The notes below the pieces were generated by a model. It was not told where the DNA came from. It searched no databases and saw only the letters and a list, made by a program, of their open reading frames with translations. From Thermohalobaculum sp039180675 (GTDB taxonomy: Bacteria; Pseudomonadota; Alphaproteobacteria; Rhodobacterales; Rhodobacteraceae): a stretch of 64,000 bases of DNA. Of the stretch, positions 26,028-34,011 are shown one piece after another; within the stretch, counting starts at the first letter, position 1, and every line of letters starts with the position of its first letter. The translations under genes were made by a program, and so were the position numbers. The stretch is from positions 186,001 to 250,000 of the forward strand of contig JBCDDC010000001.1 in the NCBI GenBank assembly GCA_039180675.1, read 5' to 3'.

Positions 26028-28032
26028 GACCCCCGATCAGCCTGGGAAAACCCGGGGAAGGTCGGTCCGGTTCCGCCTGCTGGCGATCGCACTGCTCCCG
26101 ACCCTCGTCATTCTTCCGCTGCTCCTTTTCATCGCCATCACCCGTTGGACGGACAAGTTCGACGCGATCCTGATCTCGAAGGTGAATGGCGATCTGACCA
26201 TTGCGGACCAGTATCTGTCGCGGATCCTCGAGACGACCGAAGACCGGATGGTCGCGCTCGGCGCATCGGCCCGGTTCCGCGATGTTGCGGGCAACACGGG
26301 TCCGCTCGATACCTTCCTCGACGAGAGTCGCGAGGCGCTTGGCCTCGACTTCCTCTATATCATCGAGGGCAGCGGAGAGATCATCGGCTCGGCCCCGGTC
26401 GCGGGAGAAAGCAGACGGCGGGTCGACTGGCCGATCATCGCAACAGCGCTCACCGGGGATGCACGCACGGAGATCGATCTTTTCGCAGCGGATGATATGG
26501 CCGCGATATCGCCGGATCTTGCAGAGAGATCCCGCTTTGAACTCGTCCCGACGCCGAACGCTGTTCAGACCGAGCGGACGCAGGAGACGCGCGGCATGGT
26601 CGTTCATGCGGCCGCGCCGGTCCGGCTGACGGGTGGCGATGCGGCCCTTGTCGGCGGCATTCTGTTGAACCGCAACCTCGTCTTCATCGATACGATCAAC
26701 GATCTTGTCTACCGCGAGGCGAGCCTGCCGGAGGGCAGTGTCGGGACGGCGACGCTCTTTCTCGAGGACGTTCGCGTCTCGACCAATGTCCGCCTTTTCG
26801 AGGGGAGCCGGGCGCTCGGAACACGTGTCTCCGCAGTCGTGCGCGAGGCGGTTCTTGATGAGGGCCGTACCTGGCTCGACAGCGCTTTTGTTGTGAACGA
26901 TTGGTACATCTCTGCCTACCAGCCGGTCGTCGATAGCTTTGGCAACCGAATTGGCATGCTCTATGTCGGCTTCCTGGAGGCACCGTTTCAGCGCACGAAA
27001 TACGCAACGATCCTTACGATCGCGCTCGCCTTTCTGATCATCACCGCAGCGAGCATTCCGATTTTTCTGCGCTGGGCGCGGGGCATCTTCAAACCGCTGG
27101 AGCGGATGACAAGTACGATTGGGCTTGTTGAGCAGGGCAATCTCGCAGCACGAACGGGCTTGCCGCCGGCGCAGGACGAGATTGGCCGGGTGGCGACCCA
27201 TCTGGATGATCTGCTCGATCAGATCCAGTCTCGCGACCGGGAGCTTCGGGATTGGAACGAGGAACTCAACGCGCGGGTTGATGAGCGGACAATCGAGTTG
27301 CAGCGGGCCAATACGCAACTCGAAGCCACGACGAAGCAACTTATCATGTCGGAGAAGTTGGCCGCGATCGGAGAGATAACGGCCGGGGTCGCCCACGAGA
27401 TCAACAACCCCATTGCCGTGATGCAGGGCAATCTGGAGATCGTGCGCAGCGTGATGGGAGAGAAAGCAAACGACGCGCAGACCGAACTGCACCTTCTGGA
27501 CGAACAGATCCACAGGATCAGTCAGATCGTCACCAAGCTTCTGCAATTCGCGAAGCCCGAGGAGTATGCGGATTATGTCGAGAGGCATCGTCCGCAAGAC
27601 GTGGTCGGCGATTGCCTGCCACTTGTGAAGCACCTCTTGTCAAAGAACGATATCGAAGTCGTCCGACAGGACAGTGCGACGCGCATGATCCTCATGAACC
27701 GGACCGAGCTGCAGCAGGTCATGGTGAACCTCATGGTTAACGCCCTGCACGCAATGCCTGACGGGGGCGTGCTGACATTGACGACTGCGGATGCCGACCG
27801 CGACGGGCGGCGCGGGGTTGCGATCACCGTGACGGATACTGGCATCGGAATGCCGCCGGACGTGCTGGAGAAGGTGTTCGACCCGTTCTACACGACCAAG
27901 CGGCGCGAGGGCACGGGCCTCGGTCTTTCGATCAGCCAGACACTGATCTCGCGCCAGGGTGGGAACATAGAAGGCAAGAGCAGAACGGGCGAGGGAACTT
28001 CCTTCACGGTCTGGCTGCCAGAGGCAAGCTGA
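26020..28032 (+). CDS. Membrane sensor histidine kinase with periplasmic sensing domain
   Basis: Kinase partner of the preceding regulator, 670 residues from ATG 26020, which overlaps the regulator by 8 bases. TM1 lies at about 18-40, followed by a roughly 285-residue periplasmic region of Cache-like size (the TAEDRM-like LETTEDRM and WYISAYQPVVDSFGNRIGMLYVG segments fit a Cache fold). TM2 lies at about 328-349, then HAMP and a coiled coil. The dimerisation domain has phospho-acceptor His459 in GVAHEINNP. The HATPase domain has N-, G1- (DTGIGMP), F- (DPFYTTK) and G2-boxes (GTGLGLSIS). It probably senses a small ligand outside the membrane, plausibly the transporter's substrate or a relative. 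Confidence 0.94.
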   Translation: MLKTPDQPGKTRGRSVRFRLLAIALLPTLVILPLLLFIAITRWTDKFDAILISKVNGDLTIADQYLSRILETTEDRMVALGASARFRDVAGNTGPLDTFLDESREALGLDFLYIIEGSGEIIGSAPVAGESRRRVDWPIIATALTGDARTEIDLFAADDMAAISPDLAERSRFELVPTPNAVQTERTQETRGMVVHAAAPVRLTGGDAALVGGILLNRNLVFIDTINDLVYREASLPEGSVGTATLFLEDVRVSTNVRLFEGSRALGTRVSAVVREAVLDEGRTWLDSAFVVNDWYISAYQPVVDSFGNRIGMLYVGFLEAPFQRTKYATILTIALAFLIITAASIPIFLRWARGIFKPLERMTSTIGLVEQGNLAARTGLPPAQDEIGRVATHLDDLLDQIQSRDRELRDWNEELNARVDERTIELQRANTQLEATTKQLIMSEKLAAIGEITAGVAHEINNPIAVMQGNLEIVRSVMGEKANDAQTELHLLDEQIHRISQIVTKLLQFAKPEEYADYVERHRPQDVVGDCLPLVKHLLSKNDIEVVRQDSATRMILMNRTELQQVMVNLMVNALHAMPDGGVLTLTTADADRDGRRGVAITVTDTGIGMPPDVLEKVFDPFYTTKRREGTGLGLSISQTLISRQGGNIEGKSRTGEGTSFTVWLPEAS

Positions 28033-28089
28033 GGCCGTTCGCCGCGAGGTTCGCGAAACCGGTGGGAAACGACAAGCGCAATGTGCGGT

Positions 28090-28746
28090 TCAGCAGGCCG
28101 CCTTTCCCTTCTGCCTGATGAGGTCAAGGTGGTCCGCGGGCATGTCCATGCCCAGGATCTCGCCCGCTTCGTACCAGTTGGCCGCCATGCAGAGATCCGG
28201 CTCCACGTTGTAGCGGCCGGTCTCGTAGAGACGCCCAAGAACGATGGCGGACATCGCATTGCCAGATGACGCCGAGGTGCCGAGCCAGTAAAGCGCCTCT
28301 TCCACGCGATCGCTCGTGGGGTGACCGCTGGTGAGCAGGTGCATCGCGAAATCATGCTGGGCCGCAGGATGGCCGCGCTTTGCAGCCATGCGCCAGAAGC
28401 GGGTCGCCAGATCCGTGTCCTCTTCTACATGGATCCCATGTGCGTACATCTTGCCCAGCATATACGCAGCCTCGGCGTCGCCATCGACAGCTTGGCATTT
28501 CAGGCCCTGCAGCATCCGCTGGAACCGCTCGATCTTGCACTGATGAGCGTCTTTTCCGCAGGAGGGCGATGTCACGAGGGCTTCTGCGTCCGGTGAAGAG
28601 GCGCAGATCCCGCCGGTAGCCGGCTCATCACCCGGCTTCGCGTGTGCCTGCGCCGCCGCGAAAAACAGCCATGCAAACGCGCCATATCGAAGCAGATGCC
28701 GGAAACAAGATGCCGCAGAAGGCCTGATTAGTTGGACTTTACGCAT
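28090..28746 (-). CDS. Secreted Sel1-repeat protein
   Basis: An exported protein of about 218 residues with a signal peptide ending near AQAHAKP. Three Sel1-type alpha/alpha repeats follow, recognisable from AAYMLGKMYAHGIHVEED, AAQHDFAMHLLTSG and SAIVLGRLYETGRY. It contains several Cys residues that could form disulphides. I prefer ATG 28746, which has an aggga site 5 bases upstream; another ATG lies at 28752. Sel1 repeats mediate protein-protein contacts and give no specific function. It is divergent from pseudoazurin, and the palindrome at 28760-28776 lies between them, so co-regulation is possible. Confidence 0.8.
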   Translation of the reverse strand: MRKVQLIRPSAASCFRHLLRYGAFAWLFFAAAQAHAKPGDEPATGGICASSPDAEALVTSPSCGKDAHQCKIERFQRMLQGLKCQAVDGDAEAAYMLGKMYAHGIHVEEDTDLATRFWRMAAKRGHPAAQHDFAMHLLTSGHPTSDRVEEALYWLGTSASSGNAMSAIVLGRLYETGRYNVEPDLCMAANWYEAGEILGMDMPADHLDLIRQKGKAAC

Positions 28747-28759
28747 CGACATCCCTAAA

Positions 28760-28776
28760 TGACTGCCAGCCAGTCA
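28760..28776. promoter_or_regulatory. Palindrome between Sel1 gene and pseudoazurin
   Basis: TGACTG and CAGTCA are perfect inverted arms around 5 bases. The site lies within 14 bases of the Sel1-gene start and 98 bases upstream of the pseudoazurin start. It does not match the FNR/NNR consensus expected for many copper-protein genes. A second TGACT/AGTCA pair occurs at 31188-31202. Confidence 0.45.
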
Positions 28777-28873
28777 ATGCGTATGGCAGGCAGAACCCGT
28801 GAGGTTTGGGAGCCTTGCTTTCGCGTCGAAGACTAGCGGCGGAAACACACAATATCATCAAGGGAGTTGGTTC

Positions 28874-29353
28874 ATGCGAACTCTGAACCGCAGAACATTT
28901 GTGATCTCTACTGCTGCTCTCGCGGCGTTGCCACCTTCGCTGGCCAAAGCGGCCGATATTTCGGTGGACATGCTGAACAAGCATCCCGAGGGCAAGGGTC
29001 GCATGGTCTTTCACCCTCGCATCGTCACGGTTCAGCCAGGCGATACGGTGACCTTTCTGGCGACGGACAAGGGGCACAACAGCGCCAGCGTTAAGGGCAT
29101 GGCGCCTGATGGTGGCGAGACTTGGAACGGTAAGATCAACCAAGAGGTCAGCGTCACCCTGACCAAGCCCGGTTTCTACGGCTACAAGTGCACGCCCCAC
29201 GAAGCCGCCGGCATGGTCGGTCTGATCATCGTCGAGGGTGACGGCAAGCTCGACAACCTCGAGGCCGCCAAAAAGGTCAAGGCCAAGGGCCGTGCCAAGA
29301 AGATCTGGAAAGAGATCTGGGCAGAGGCCGAAGAGCAGGGTCTGACTGCTTGA
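28874..29353 (+). CDS. Pseudoazurin (type 1 blue copper protein)
   Basis: Periplasmic electron carrier of 159 residues. The copper ligands are all present: His68 in KGHNS, then Cys106, His109 and Met114 in KCTPHEAAGM. The leader begins MRTLNRRTFVIS and ends at AKA-ADIS, so it carries a twin-arginine-like RRTFV motif, although pseudoazurins usually use Sec. ATG 28874 has an agggag site. Pseudoazurins donate electrons to nitrite or nitrous-oxide reductases and related enzymes, none of which are in this window. A 10-bp stem hairpin follows the stop. Confidence 0.95.
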   Translation: MRTLNRRTFVISTAALAALPPSLAKAADISVDMLNKHPEGKGRMVFHPRIVTVQPGDTVTFLATDKGHNSASVKGMAPDGGETWNGKINQEVSVTLTKPGFYGYKCTPHEAAGMVGLIIVEGDGKLDNLEAAKKVKAKGRAKKIWKEIWAEAEEQGLTA

Positions 29354-29365
29354 ACTGATATGAGA

Positions 29366-29414
29366 CGTGGCTGAGGGCTGAGTGTCTTCTGATGCGATCA
29401 GCTTCTCAGCCACG
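29366..29414. terminator. Inverted repeat between convergent genes
   Basis: CGTGGCTGAG (29366-29375) and CTCAGCCACG (29405-29414) pair perfectly over 10 bases with a 29-base loop. It lies between the pseudoazurin stop and the end of the convergent ABC ATPase gene, whose last codons form the right arm. It may end transcription in both directions; no T-run is seen. Confidence 0.5.
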
Positions 29415-31067
29415 ACTGACATTCGCAGCGATCCTGTCGGCTTCTTCCGCCGTTAGGCGCGGAGGGTGCCAACCTTTACCAGGGGCCGCATCGAGGAGCT
29501 TCTTCGTATAGTCATGCTGCGGGTTATTGAAGACCTGATCCGCCGTACCGAACTCCACCATGACCCCCTTCTGCATGACAGTGATGTAGTCCGATATCTG
29601 CGCTGCGACCCGCAGGTCATGCGTGATGAAGATGATCGCGATGTTCAGGCGGCGCTGAAGGTCATTCATGAGCCTGAGCACCTGCTTCTGAACCGAGAGG
29701 TCCAGGGCCGAGACGCTTTCATCCGCGATGACGACCTCGGGTTCCATTGCAAGCGCACGGGCAACCCCGATCCTCTGGCGCTGTCCACCCGAGAAATTGC
29801 GCGGACGGCGGTGATAGGCCTCGGGGCCCAAGCCAACAAGCTGGAGAAGCTCTTTGGCGCTCTCCTTGGCCGCTGCTTCGCTCAGACCGCGTAGTTCGCC
29901 GCTTCTGCTGATCATCGCACCGACGGTCTGTGTCGGGTTGAGCGAGCCGAACGGGTCCTGAAAGATCATCTGGATATGACGGCGCGCTTCATCGAGTGAA
30001 CGACCACGCAGGGCCAGGAAGTCCTGATCGTTTATGTAGATCGCCCCTTCGGAGGGCTCGATCAGCCGGATCAGCGCTTTTGCAAGGGTCGATTTACCCG
30101 AGCCTGACTCTCCCACGACGCCGAGCGTCTCGCCGCTGCGGAGCGTGAAATTCGCATCGTTCAATGCGTGAACCGGGGCTGCGCCAGAGGTGTAGATCTT
30201 GTGGACGCTCTCCGCCTTGACCAGCGGCTTGTCGTTCCGGCTTTCATCGGGCGTGCGGGTGGTCTCGAGCAGCGGCATCGCATCGACCAAGAGCCGCGTA
30301 TAGTCCTCCTTGGGGTGGAGCAGGATCTCCTCGGTGGTGCCCTCCTCTACCAGACGGCCCCAGCACATGACGGCCACGCGATCGGCGACCTCGGCCACCA
30401 CACCGAAGTCGTGTGTGATCAGAATGATCGAGTTGTCGTAGATCTCTTTGAGCTCATTAAAGAGGTTCAGGATCTCTTTCTGCGTCGTCACGTCGAGCGC
30501 CGTCGTGGGCTCGTCAGCGATCAGGATGTCGGGCTTGCAGGCCAGCGCCATCGCAATCACGACGCGCTGGGATTGCCCGCCGGAGACCTGGTGTGGATAG
30601 CTCTTGTAGATCCGCTCGGGCGAGGGCAGGTGCATCTGCTCGAAAAGGCGCAGTGTCTCCTGCTTGCGCTCTTCCGGTGTAATCTCCGGCCGGTGGAGCT
30701 TGAAGACCTCATCGACCTGCTCGCCGATCCGGATCGAGGGGTTCAGCGCCGCCATCGGTTCTTGATAGATCATCGATATCCGCGCCCCGCGAATGTCGTT
30801 CAGATCCGCGCCGGTCACCTTCAGCATATCGCGGCTGTCGAAGATGATCTCGCCACTACCGATCCCGAGCCGCGGGCTCACATCGTTCATGATCGCGCTG
30901 GTCATCACCGATTTGCCGGAGCCGGATTCTCCGACAACGCAGAGCAACTCGCCGCGCCGCAGCGTCAGGGAGACATTCTCGACTGCATACTTGCGATCCG
31001 CCCCTTCGGGCAGGGTGATCGAAAGGTTCTTGATTTCCAGAATGGAATCCGCGGTAGCACCATCCAT
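29406..31067 (-). CDS. Peptide-type ABC transporter, fused double ATPase (GsiA-like), second copy
   Basis: Two ABC modules in 553 residues. Module 1 has GESGSGKSV, signature VSGGQSQRVVIAMAL and Walker B ILIADEPTTALD. Module 2 has GESGSGKST, signature FSGGQRQRIGVARAL and VVIADESVSALD. The oligopeptide-type tail NNPQHDYTKKLLDAAPGKGW ends the chain. ATG 31067 is preceded by ggaggg. As with the copy at 15271-17091, no permease or binding protein is adjacent. The two copies differ in length and detail, so they belong to separate transporters rather than a recent duplication. Confidence 0.92.
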   Translation of the reverse strand: MDGATADSILEIKNLSITLPEGADRKYAVENVSLTLRRGELLCVVGESGSGKSVMTSAIMNDVSPRLGIGSGEIIFDSRDMLKVTGADLNDIRGARISMIYQEPMAALNPSIRIGEQVDEVFKLHRPEITPEERKQETLRLFEQMHLPSPERIYKSYPHQVSGGQSQRVVIAMALACKPDILIADEPTTALDVTTQKEILNLFNELKEIYDNSIILITHDFGVVAEVADRVAVMCWGRLVEEGTTEEILLHPKEDYTRLLVDAMPLLETTRTPDESRNDKPLVKAESVHKIYTSGAAPVHALNDANFTLRSGETLGVVGESGSGKSTLAKALIRLIEPSEGAIYINDQDFLALRGRSLDEARRHIQMIFQDPFGSLNPTQTVGAMISRSGELRGLSEAAAKESAKELLQLVGLGPEAYHRRPRNFSGGQRQRIGVARALAMEPEVVIADESVSALDLSVQKQVLRLMNDLQRRLNIAIIFITHDLRVAAQISDYITVMQKGVMVEFGTADQVFNNPQHDYTKKLLDAAPGKGWHPPRLTAEEADRIAANVSRG

Positions 31068-31187
31068 GGCCTGCCCTCCAGCTCATCTTCGATTTCTCTG
31101 CGCACGGGCTGGGTTTCGGCCGCTTGGGGCAACCTGGCATGGCGTGGATGCGGCATCTGCGACGCCTCACCGTGAGTTGACATTATC

Positions 31188-31202
31188 TGACTGATTTAGT
31201 CA
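31188..31202. promoter_or_regulatory. TGACT/AGTCA inverted repeat
   Basis: TGACT and AGTCA are perfect arms around GATTT, in the 215-base divergent gap between the ABC ATPase (minus) and the uncharacterised gene at 31283. A larger pair, TTGAC (31177) and GTCAA (31199), encloses it. The half-site is the same as in the palindrome at 28760. Confidence 0.4.
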
Positions 31203-31282
31203 ATTATGGAGGTCCCCAGCCTGCTGGTCGTCAACCGCTCGCCCGGAAATCAGCATCATCGATAGCCACGGACGGAGCGGTC

Positions 31283-31822
31283 ATGGGACGTCTCGACTCA
31301 TTAGGACATGTTCATCTCGCGGAGCAGGATCGCCTGTTGGAGACATGCGAGTTCGACAGCTTTGAGCGTGCGGCGCTGAGCATTGCGAGGCGGTTCTTCA
31401 TGGCCTTCTCCCGGCCGGAGGAACACGCTTGGATGACTGCATTCGAGGAGGCTGAGGAGACCTTTCCCCCTCCGTTCGGCGCGACGCTGGCACTCGCGGT
31501 TCTGCGCACGATCCGCACCCTGCGTGCAGCACGGACGTCGACGTTTACCTTCGCCCACCCCGACTGCCCGGTTTGCGAGCAGACCGTCACCCAGGAGGAA
31601 CGCTACTTCATCTCGATCCTGAAAGCGGTCAGGCAATGCCGCCGCTCGGATGCGATGACCTACGCGCTGCTGGTTTGCGAGGGCGGTGACCCGGAGAAGC
31701 TCGTTCAAAGCTTCGAGACCATGTGCATCATCATCGGTGAGGGGCCGCTTGCAAGCGCCCAGACGAGGGCCGCGACTAGCCCTGCGGAGAAGAACCAAGA
31801 GAACCGGCCTGCTGACGCCTGA
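31283..31822 (+). CDS. Uncharacterised HxxC-x2-C protein next to the hmu locus
   Basis: Function not recognised. This 179-residue soluble, helical protein has no signal peptide. A central motif AHPDCPVCE (about 91-99) is followed by EERYF and a LLVCEGG segment; the Pro-rich C-terminal tail looks disordered. Its core can be aligned by eye with the protein at 44942-45433 (RHDICCKC, then EEAAF-like and LLVDGQ), so both seem to belong to one family, each beside haem-uptake genes. The His and two Cys could bind a metal or haem. It ends 54 bases before the convergent end of the haem monooxygenase gene. Confidence 0.75.
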   Translation: MGRLDSLGHVHLAEQDRLLETCEFDSFERAALSIARRFFMAFSRPEEHAWMTAFEEAEETFPPPFGATLALAVLRTIRTLRAARTSTFTFAHPDCPVCEQTVTQEERYFISILKAVRQCRRSDAMTYALLVCEGGDPEKLVQSFETMCIIIGEGPLASAQTRAATSPAEKNQENRPADA

Positions 31823-31875
31823 GTTCTGGAGTCTCAACGCAGGCATTCGTGTTCGAGCGAGGGCCGCTTGAACCT

Positions 31876-32178
31876 CTAGAGGACTGACTGAAAACCCTCG
31901 AAATCCGGATGGCCGAGATAGAGCGGCTTTTTCTTGCCGGCATCCTTGTGCGCGTCACGGAACTGCTGGGATTTGGTCCAGGCTTCGAACGCCTCTCGCG
32001 AGGCCCAGATCGTGTGGGAGGCATAGAGGGTATGATCGTCTTGCGTCGCGCCGCGCAGGAGATTGAAGCTCTCAAAGCCCTCCATCTCCTCCAGCCGTGT
32101 CTCGCGGCTTCTCCAGACTTCCTCGAAGGCCTCCTCCTGGCCTTTCACGACGCGAAAGCGGTTCATCGCCACAAACAT
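31876..32178 (-). CDS. IsdG/HmuD-type haem-degrading monooxygenase
   Basis: A 100-residue ferredoxin-like (ABM-fold) protein. The catalytic trio of IsdG-type haem oxygenases is present at almost the same numbering: Asn6 in MNRFRV, Trp67 and His77. Such enzymes open haem imported to the cytoplasm and release iron. ATG 32178 has a strong aaaggaga site 7 bases upstream. The gene lies at the end of the hmuTUV run and is overlapped for 107 bases by the hmuV frame. Location and residues agree on haem breakdown. A generic antibiotic-biosynthesis monooxygenase is the alternative label. Confidence 0.87.
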   Translation of the reverse strand: MFVAMNRFRVVKGQEEAFEEVWRSRETRLEEMEGFESFNLLRGATQDDHTLYASHTIWASREAFEAWTKSQQFRDAHKDAGKKKPLYLGHPDFEGFQSVL

Positions 32179-32974
32179 GATCGGTCTCCTTTGCTACGCT
32201 CGGAAAGATTGGCGTCACCACGAGATAACCCGGTCTGGGCTCGAACACCACAAGCTCGATCCCGTAGACGGGAGACAGGCACTCCGCGGTCAGAACATCG
32301 CCCGGTTTGCCGATCGCAGCGAGGCTTCCGTTGTCGAGCAAGGCAACGCGATCTGAGATAGCGGCGGCAAGCGTGAGGTCGTGGAAAATGACGACCACGC
32401 CGGCGCCTTGATCCCTCGCATGGCGCGCCGCCTTGAGGATGCTGTCCTGATGGCCCATGTCGAGGCTCGCCGTCGGTTCGTCGAGCAGCAGCCAGCCTCC
32501 GTGACCGAGATGCCGCCCGGCCCAGAGCTGGACAAGCGTCCGCGCGGCATGTGTCCGGTGCGCCTCGCCCCCGGACAATTGGTCGATCCTGCGGGTTGCA
32601 AAACCACCGAGGTCCATCAGATCGATTGCGTCCGCGACAAGGCGCTCCGCCGTCTCCGGATCGATCTCGATCGGGAGGCCAAGCCGAATGATCTCTTCAA
32701 CCCGGAACGGTGCGCTGGATGAGGGATTCTGATCGAGGACAGCGCGTCGCAGCGCAAGCTGTGCCGGGTCAAGGAAGATCGGTGCGGCACCGTCTACCAA
32801 AACCTTACCAGCATCCGGGGCGATCGCGCCCGAGAAGCAGTTGAGCAATGTCGATTTGCCCGCGCCGTTCGGCCCGATCAGCGCCAGGATCTCACCGCGA
32901 GCGACCGAGAGCGAAACCTGGTCGAGGATCGCCTTGCCGCCCCGCTGCACTGTCAGCTCGCGCGCTTCAAGCAT
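32072..32974 (-). CDS. hmuV: Haem ABC transporter ATP-binding protein HmuV
   Basis: Cytoplasmic ATPase of the haem importer, 300 residues. Walker A is GPNGAGKST, the signature LSGGEAHRTHAARTL, Walker B WLLLDEPTASLD and the H-loop VVIFHDLTLA. The family normally ends near residue 260; here about 35 extra residues (after VAKETDH) are read in a different frame through the start of the haem-monooxygenase gene, giving a low-complexity Gly/Arg-rich tail. A recent loss of the normal stop, or a sequencing indel, would explain it. The ATG overlaps the end of hmuU by 8 bases. Confidence 0.9.
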   Translation of the reverse strand: MLEARELTVQRGGKAILDQVSLSVARGEILALIGPNGAGKSTLLNCFSGAIAPDAGKVLVDGAAPIFLDPAQLALRRAVLDQNPSSSAPFRVEEIIRLGLPIEIDPETAERLVADAIDLMDLGGFATRRIDQLSGGEAHRTHAARTLVQLWAGRHLGHGGWLLLDEPTASLDMGHQDSILKAARHARDQGAGVVVIFHDLTLAAAISDRVALLDNGSLAAIGKPGDVLTAECLSPVYGIELVVFEPRPGYLVVTPIFPSVAKETDHVCGDEPLSRRERPGGGLRGSLEKPRDTAGGDGGL

Positions 32975-34007
32975 GGCGCGTGTGACGGGTCATCAGGAGC
33001 CATAGAAAGAACGGCCCTCCGATCAGGCTGGTTGCCAGGCCGATCGGGGGCTCTGCGGGTGGGACGGCAGTGCGCACCGTTAGATCGGCCGCGAGCACCA
33101 GTGCGACACCGAGCAGGCACGCCGCGGGTAGAACCAGCGCATGCCGAGCGCCGAGCAGCAGACGGGCGAGATGCGGGGCGACGAGGCCGATGAAACCGAT
33201 CGGCCCCGCGGCGGCCGTGACCGCGCCGACCGAGAAGGCGGTTGTGATCGCAACGGTGCGCTTGCATCGCTCGACATCGAGGCCAGAATGGAACGCCGCC
33301 CGCTCACCAAGCTGCATCAGATCGAGCGGACGGCCCAGACGAAGCAGGAGCGGCACTGACACGAGGGTGATTAGGCAGACGACATTCACCAGCGGCCATA
33401 TCGCCCCGCCAAGCCCGCCCAGAAGCCAAAAGTTGAGATCGCGGAGCTGCTGATCATCACTCAGATAAATCAGCGCGCCGATCCCTGAGCCCGCGATCGC
33501 GTTGAGCGCGATCCCGGCGAGGATCAGGGTGGCGACCGAGGTCTCCCCCGCCCGGCGCGAGATCGCAAAGACAGCCAGATTGACCGTGAGCGCACCGGCA
33601 AACGCACCTGCGGGGAGCAGCCAAGCCCGATAGGCCTCGGGAACCGCAGGTGCAACGGCGTTCCCAAGGACAATGATCGTCACCGCCCCAAGCGACGCGC
33701 CCGCGGTGACCCCGATCAGCCCCGGATCGGCCAGCGGATTGCGCAAGACGCCCTGCAAAGCGGTGCCGGAGGCGGCAAGGGCGACCCCGACCGCGCATCC
33801 CAGCAGAAGACGCGGCAGGCGGATCTGCCAGATGATCGCCTCTTCCACGTCGCCGGAGGTTCCGAAGAGCGCGTTGAATGCATCGGCGGGGGCGATGCGC
33901 ACAGGGCCCAGAACCAATTCCGCCAGGGCCAGAGCGAGGACCACCCCGCCCAGGATGACAAAGGCGGGGGCCGAACCTGCTTGGCTTTTCAACGCAGTTG
34001 TGCGCAA
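32967..34007 (-). CDS. hmuU: Haem ABC transporter permease HmuU (FecCD family)
   Basis: Inner-membrane permease, about 346 residues, with roughly ten hydrophobic segments. FecCD-family landmarks are RLPRLLLGCAVGVALAASGTALQG, RNPLADPGLIGVTAGASLGA and GPIGFIGLVAPHLARLLLG. The start is uncertain. TTG at 34007, 4 bases after the hmuT stop, gives a family-like N-terminus; another TTG lies at 33992, and the first upstream ATG (34073) would overlap hmuT by about 60 bases. It is the second transporter gene in the hmuTUV run. Confidence 0.88.
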   Translation of the reverse strand: MRTTALKSQAGSAPAFVILGGVVLALALAELVLGPVRIAPADAFNALFGTSGDVEEAIIWQIRLPRLLLGCAVGVALAASGTALQGVLRNPLADPGLIGVTAGASLGAVTIIVLGNAVAPAVPEAYRAWLLPAGAFAGALTVNLAVFAISRRAGETSVATLILAGIALNAIAGSGIGALIYLSDDQQLRDLNFWLLGGLGGAIWPLVNVVCLITLVSVPLLLRLGRPLDLMQLGERAAFHSGLDVERCKRTVAITTAFSVGAVTAAAGPIGFIGLVAPHLARLLLGARHALVLPAACLLGVALVLAADLTVRTAVPPAEPPIGLATSLIGGPFFLWLLMTRHTRHA

Positions 34008-34011
34008 CGGC

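Noticed and set aside
25828..27633. Minus-strand frame of about 600 codons opposite the two-component genes
   Set aside because: Antisense to conserved receiver/AAA+/kinase domains; composition typical of a mirror frame.
28753..28873. FNR/NNR box for pseudoazurin
   Set aside because: No TTGAT-N4-ATCAA-like sequence is present; the only strong symmetry is the TGACTG/CAGTCA palindrome.
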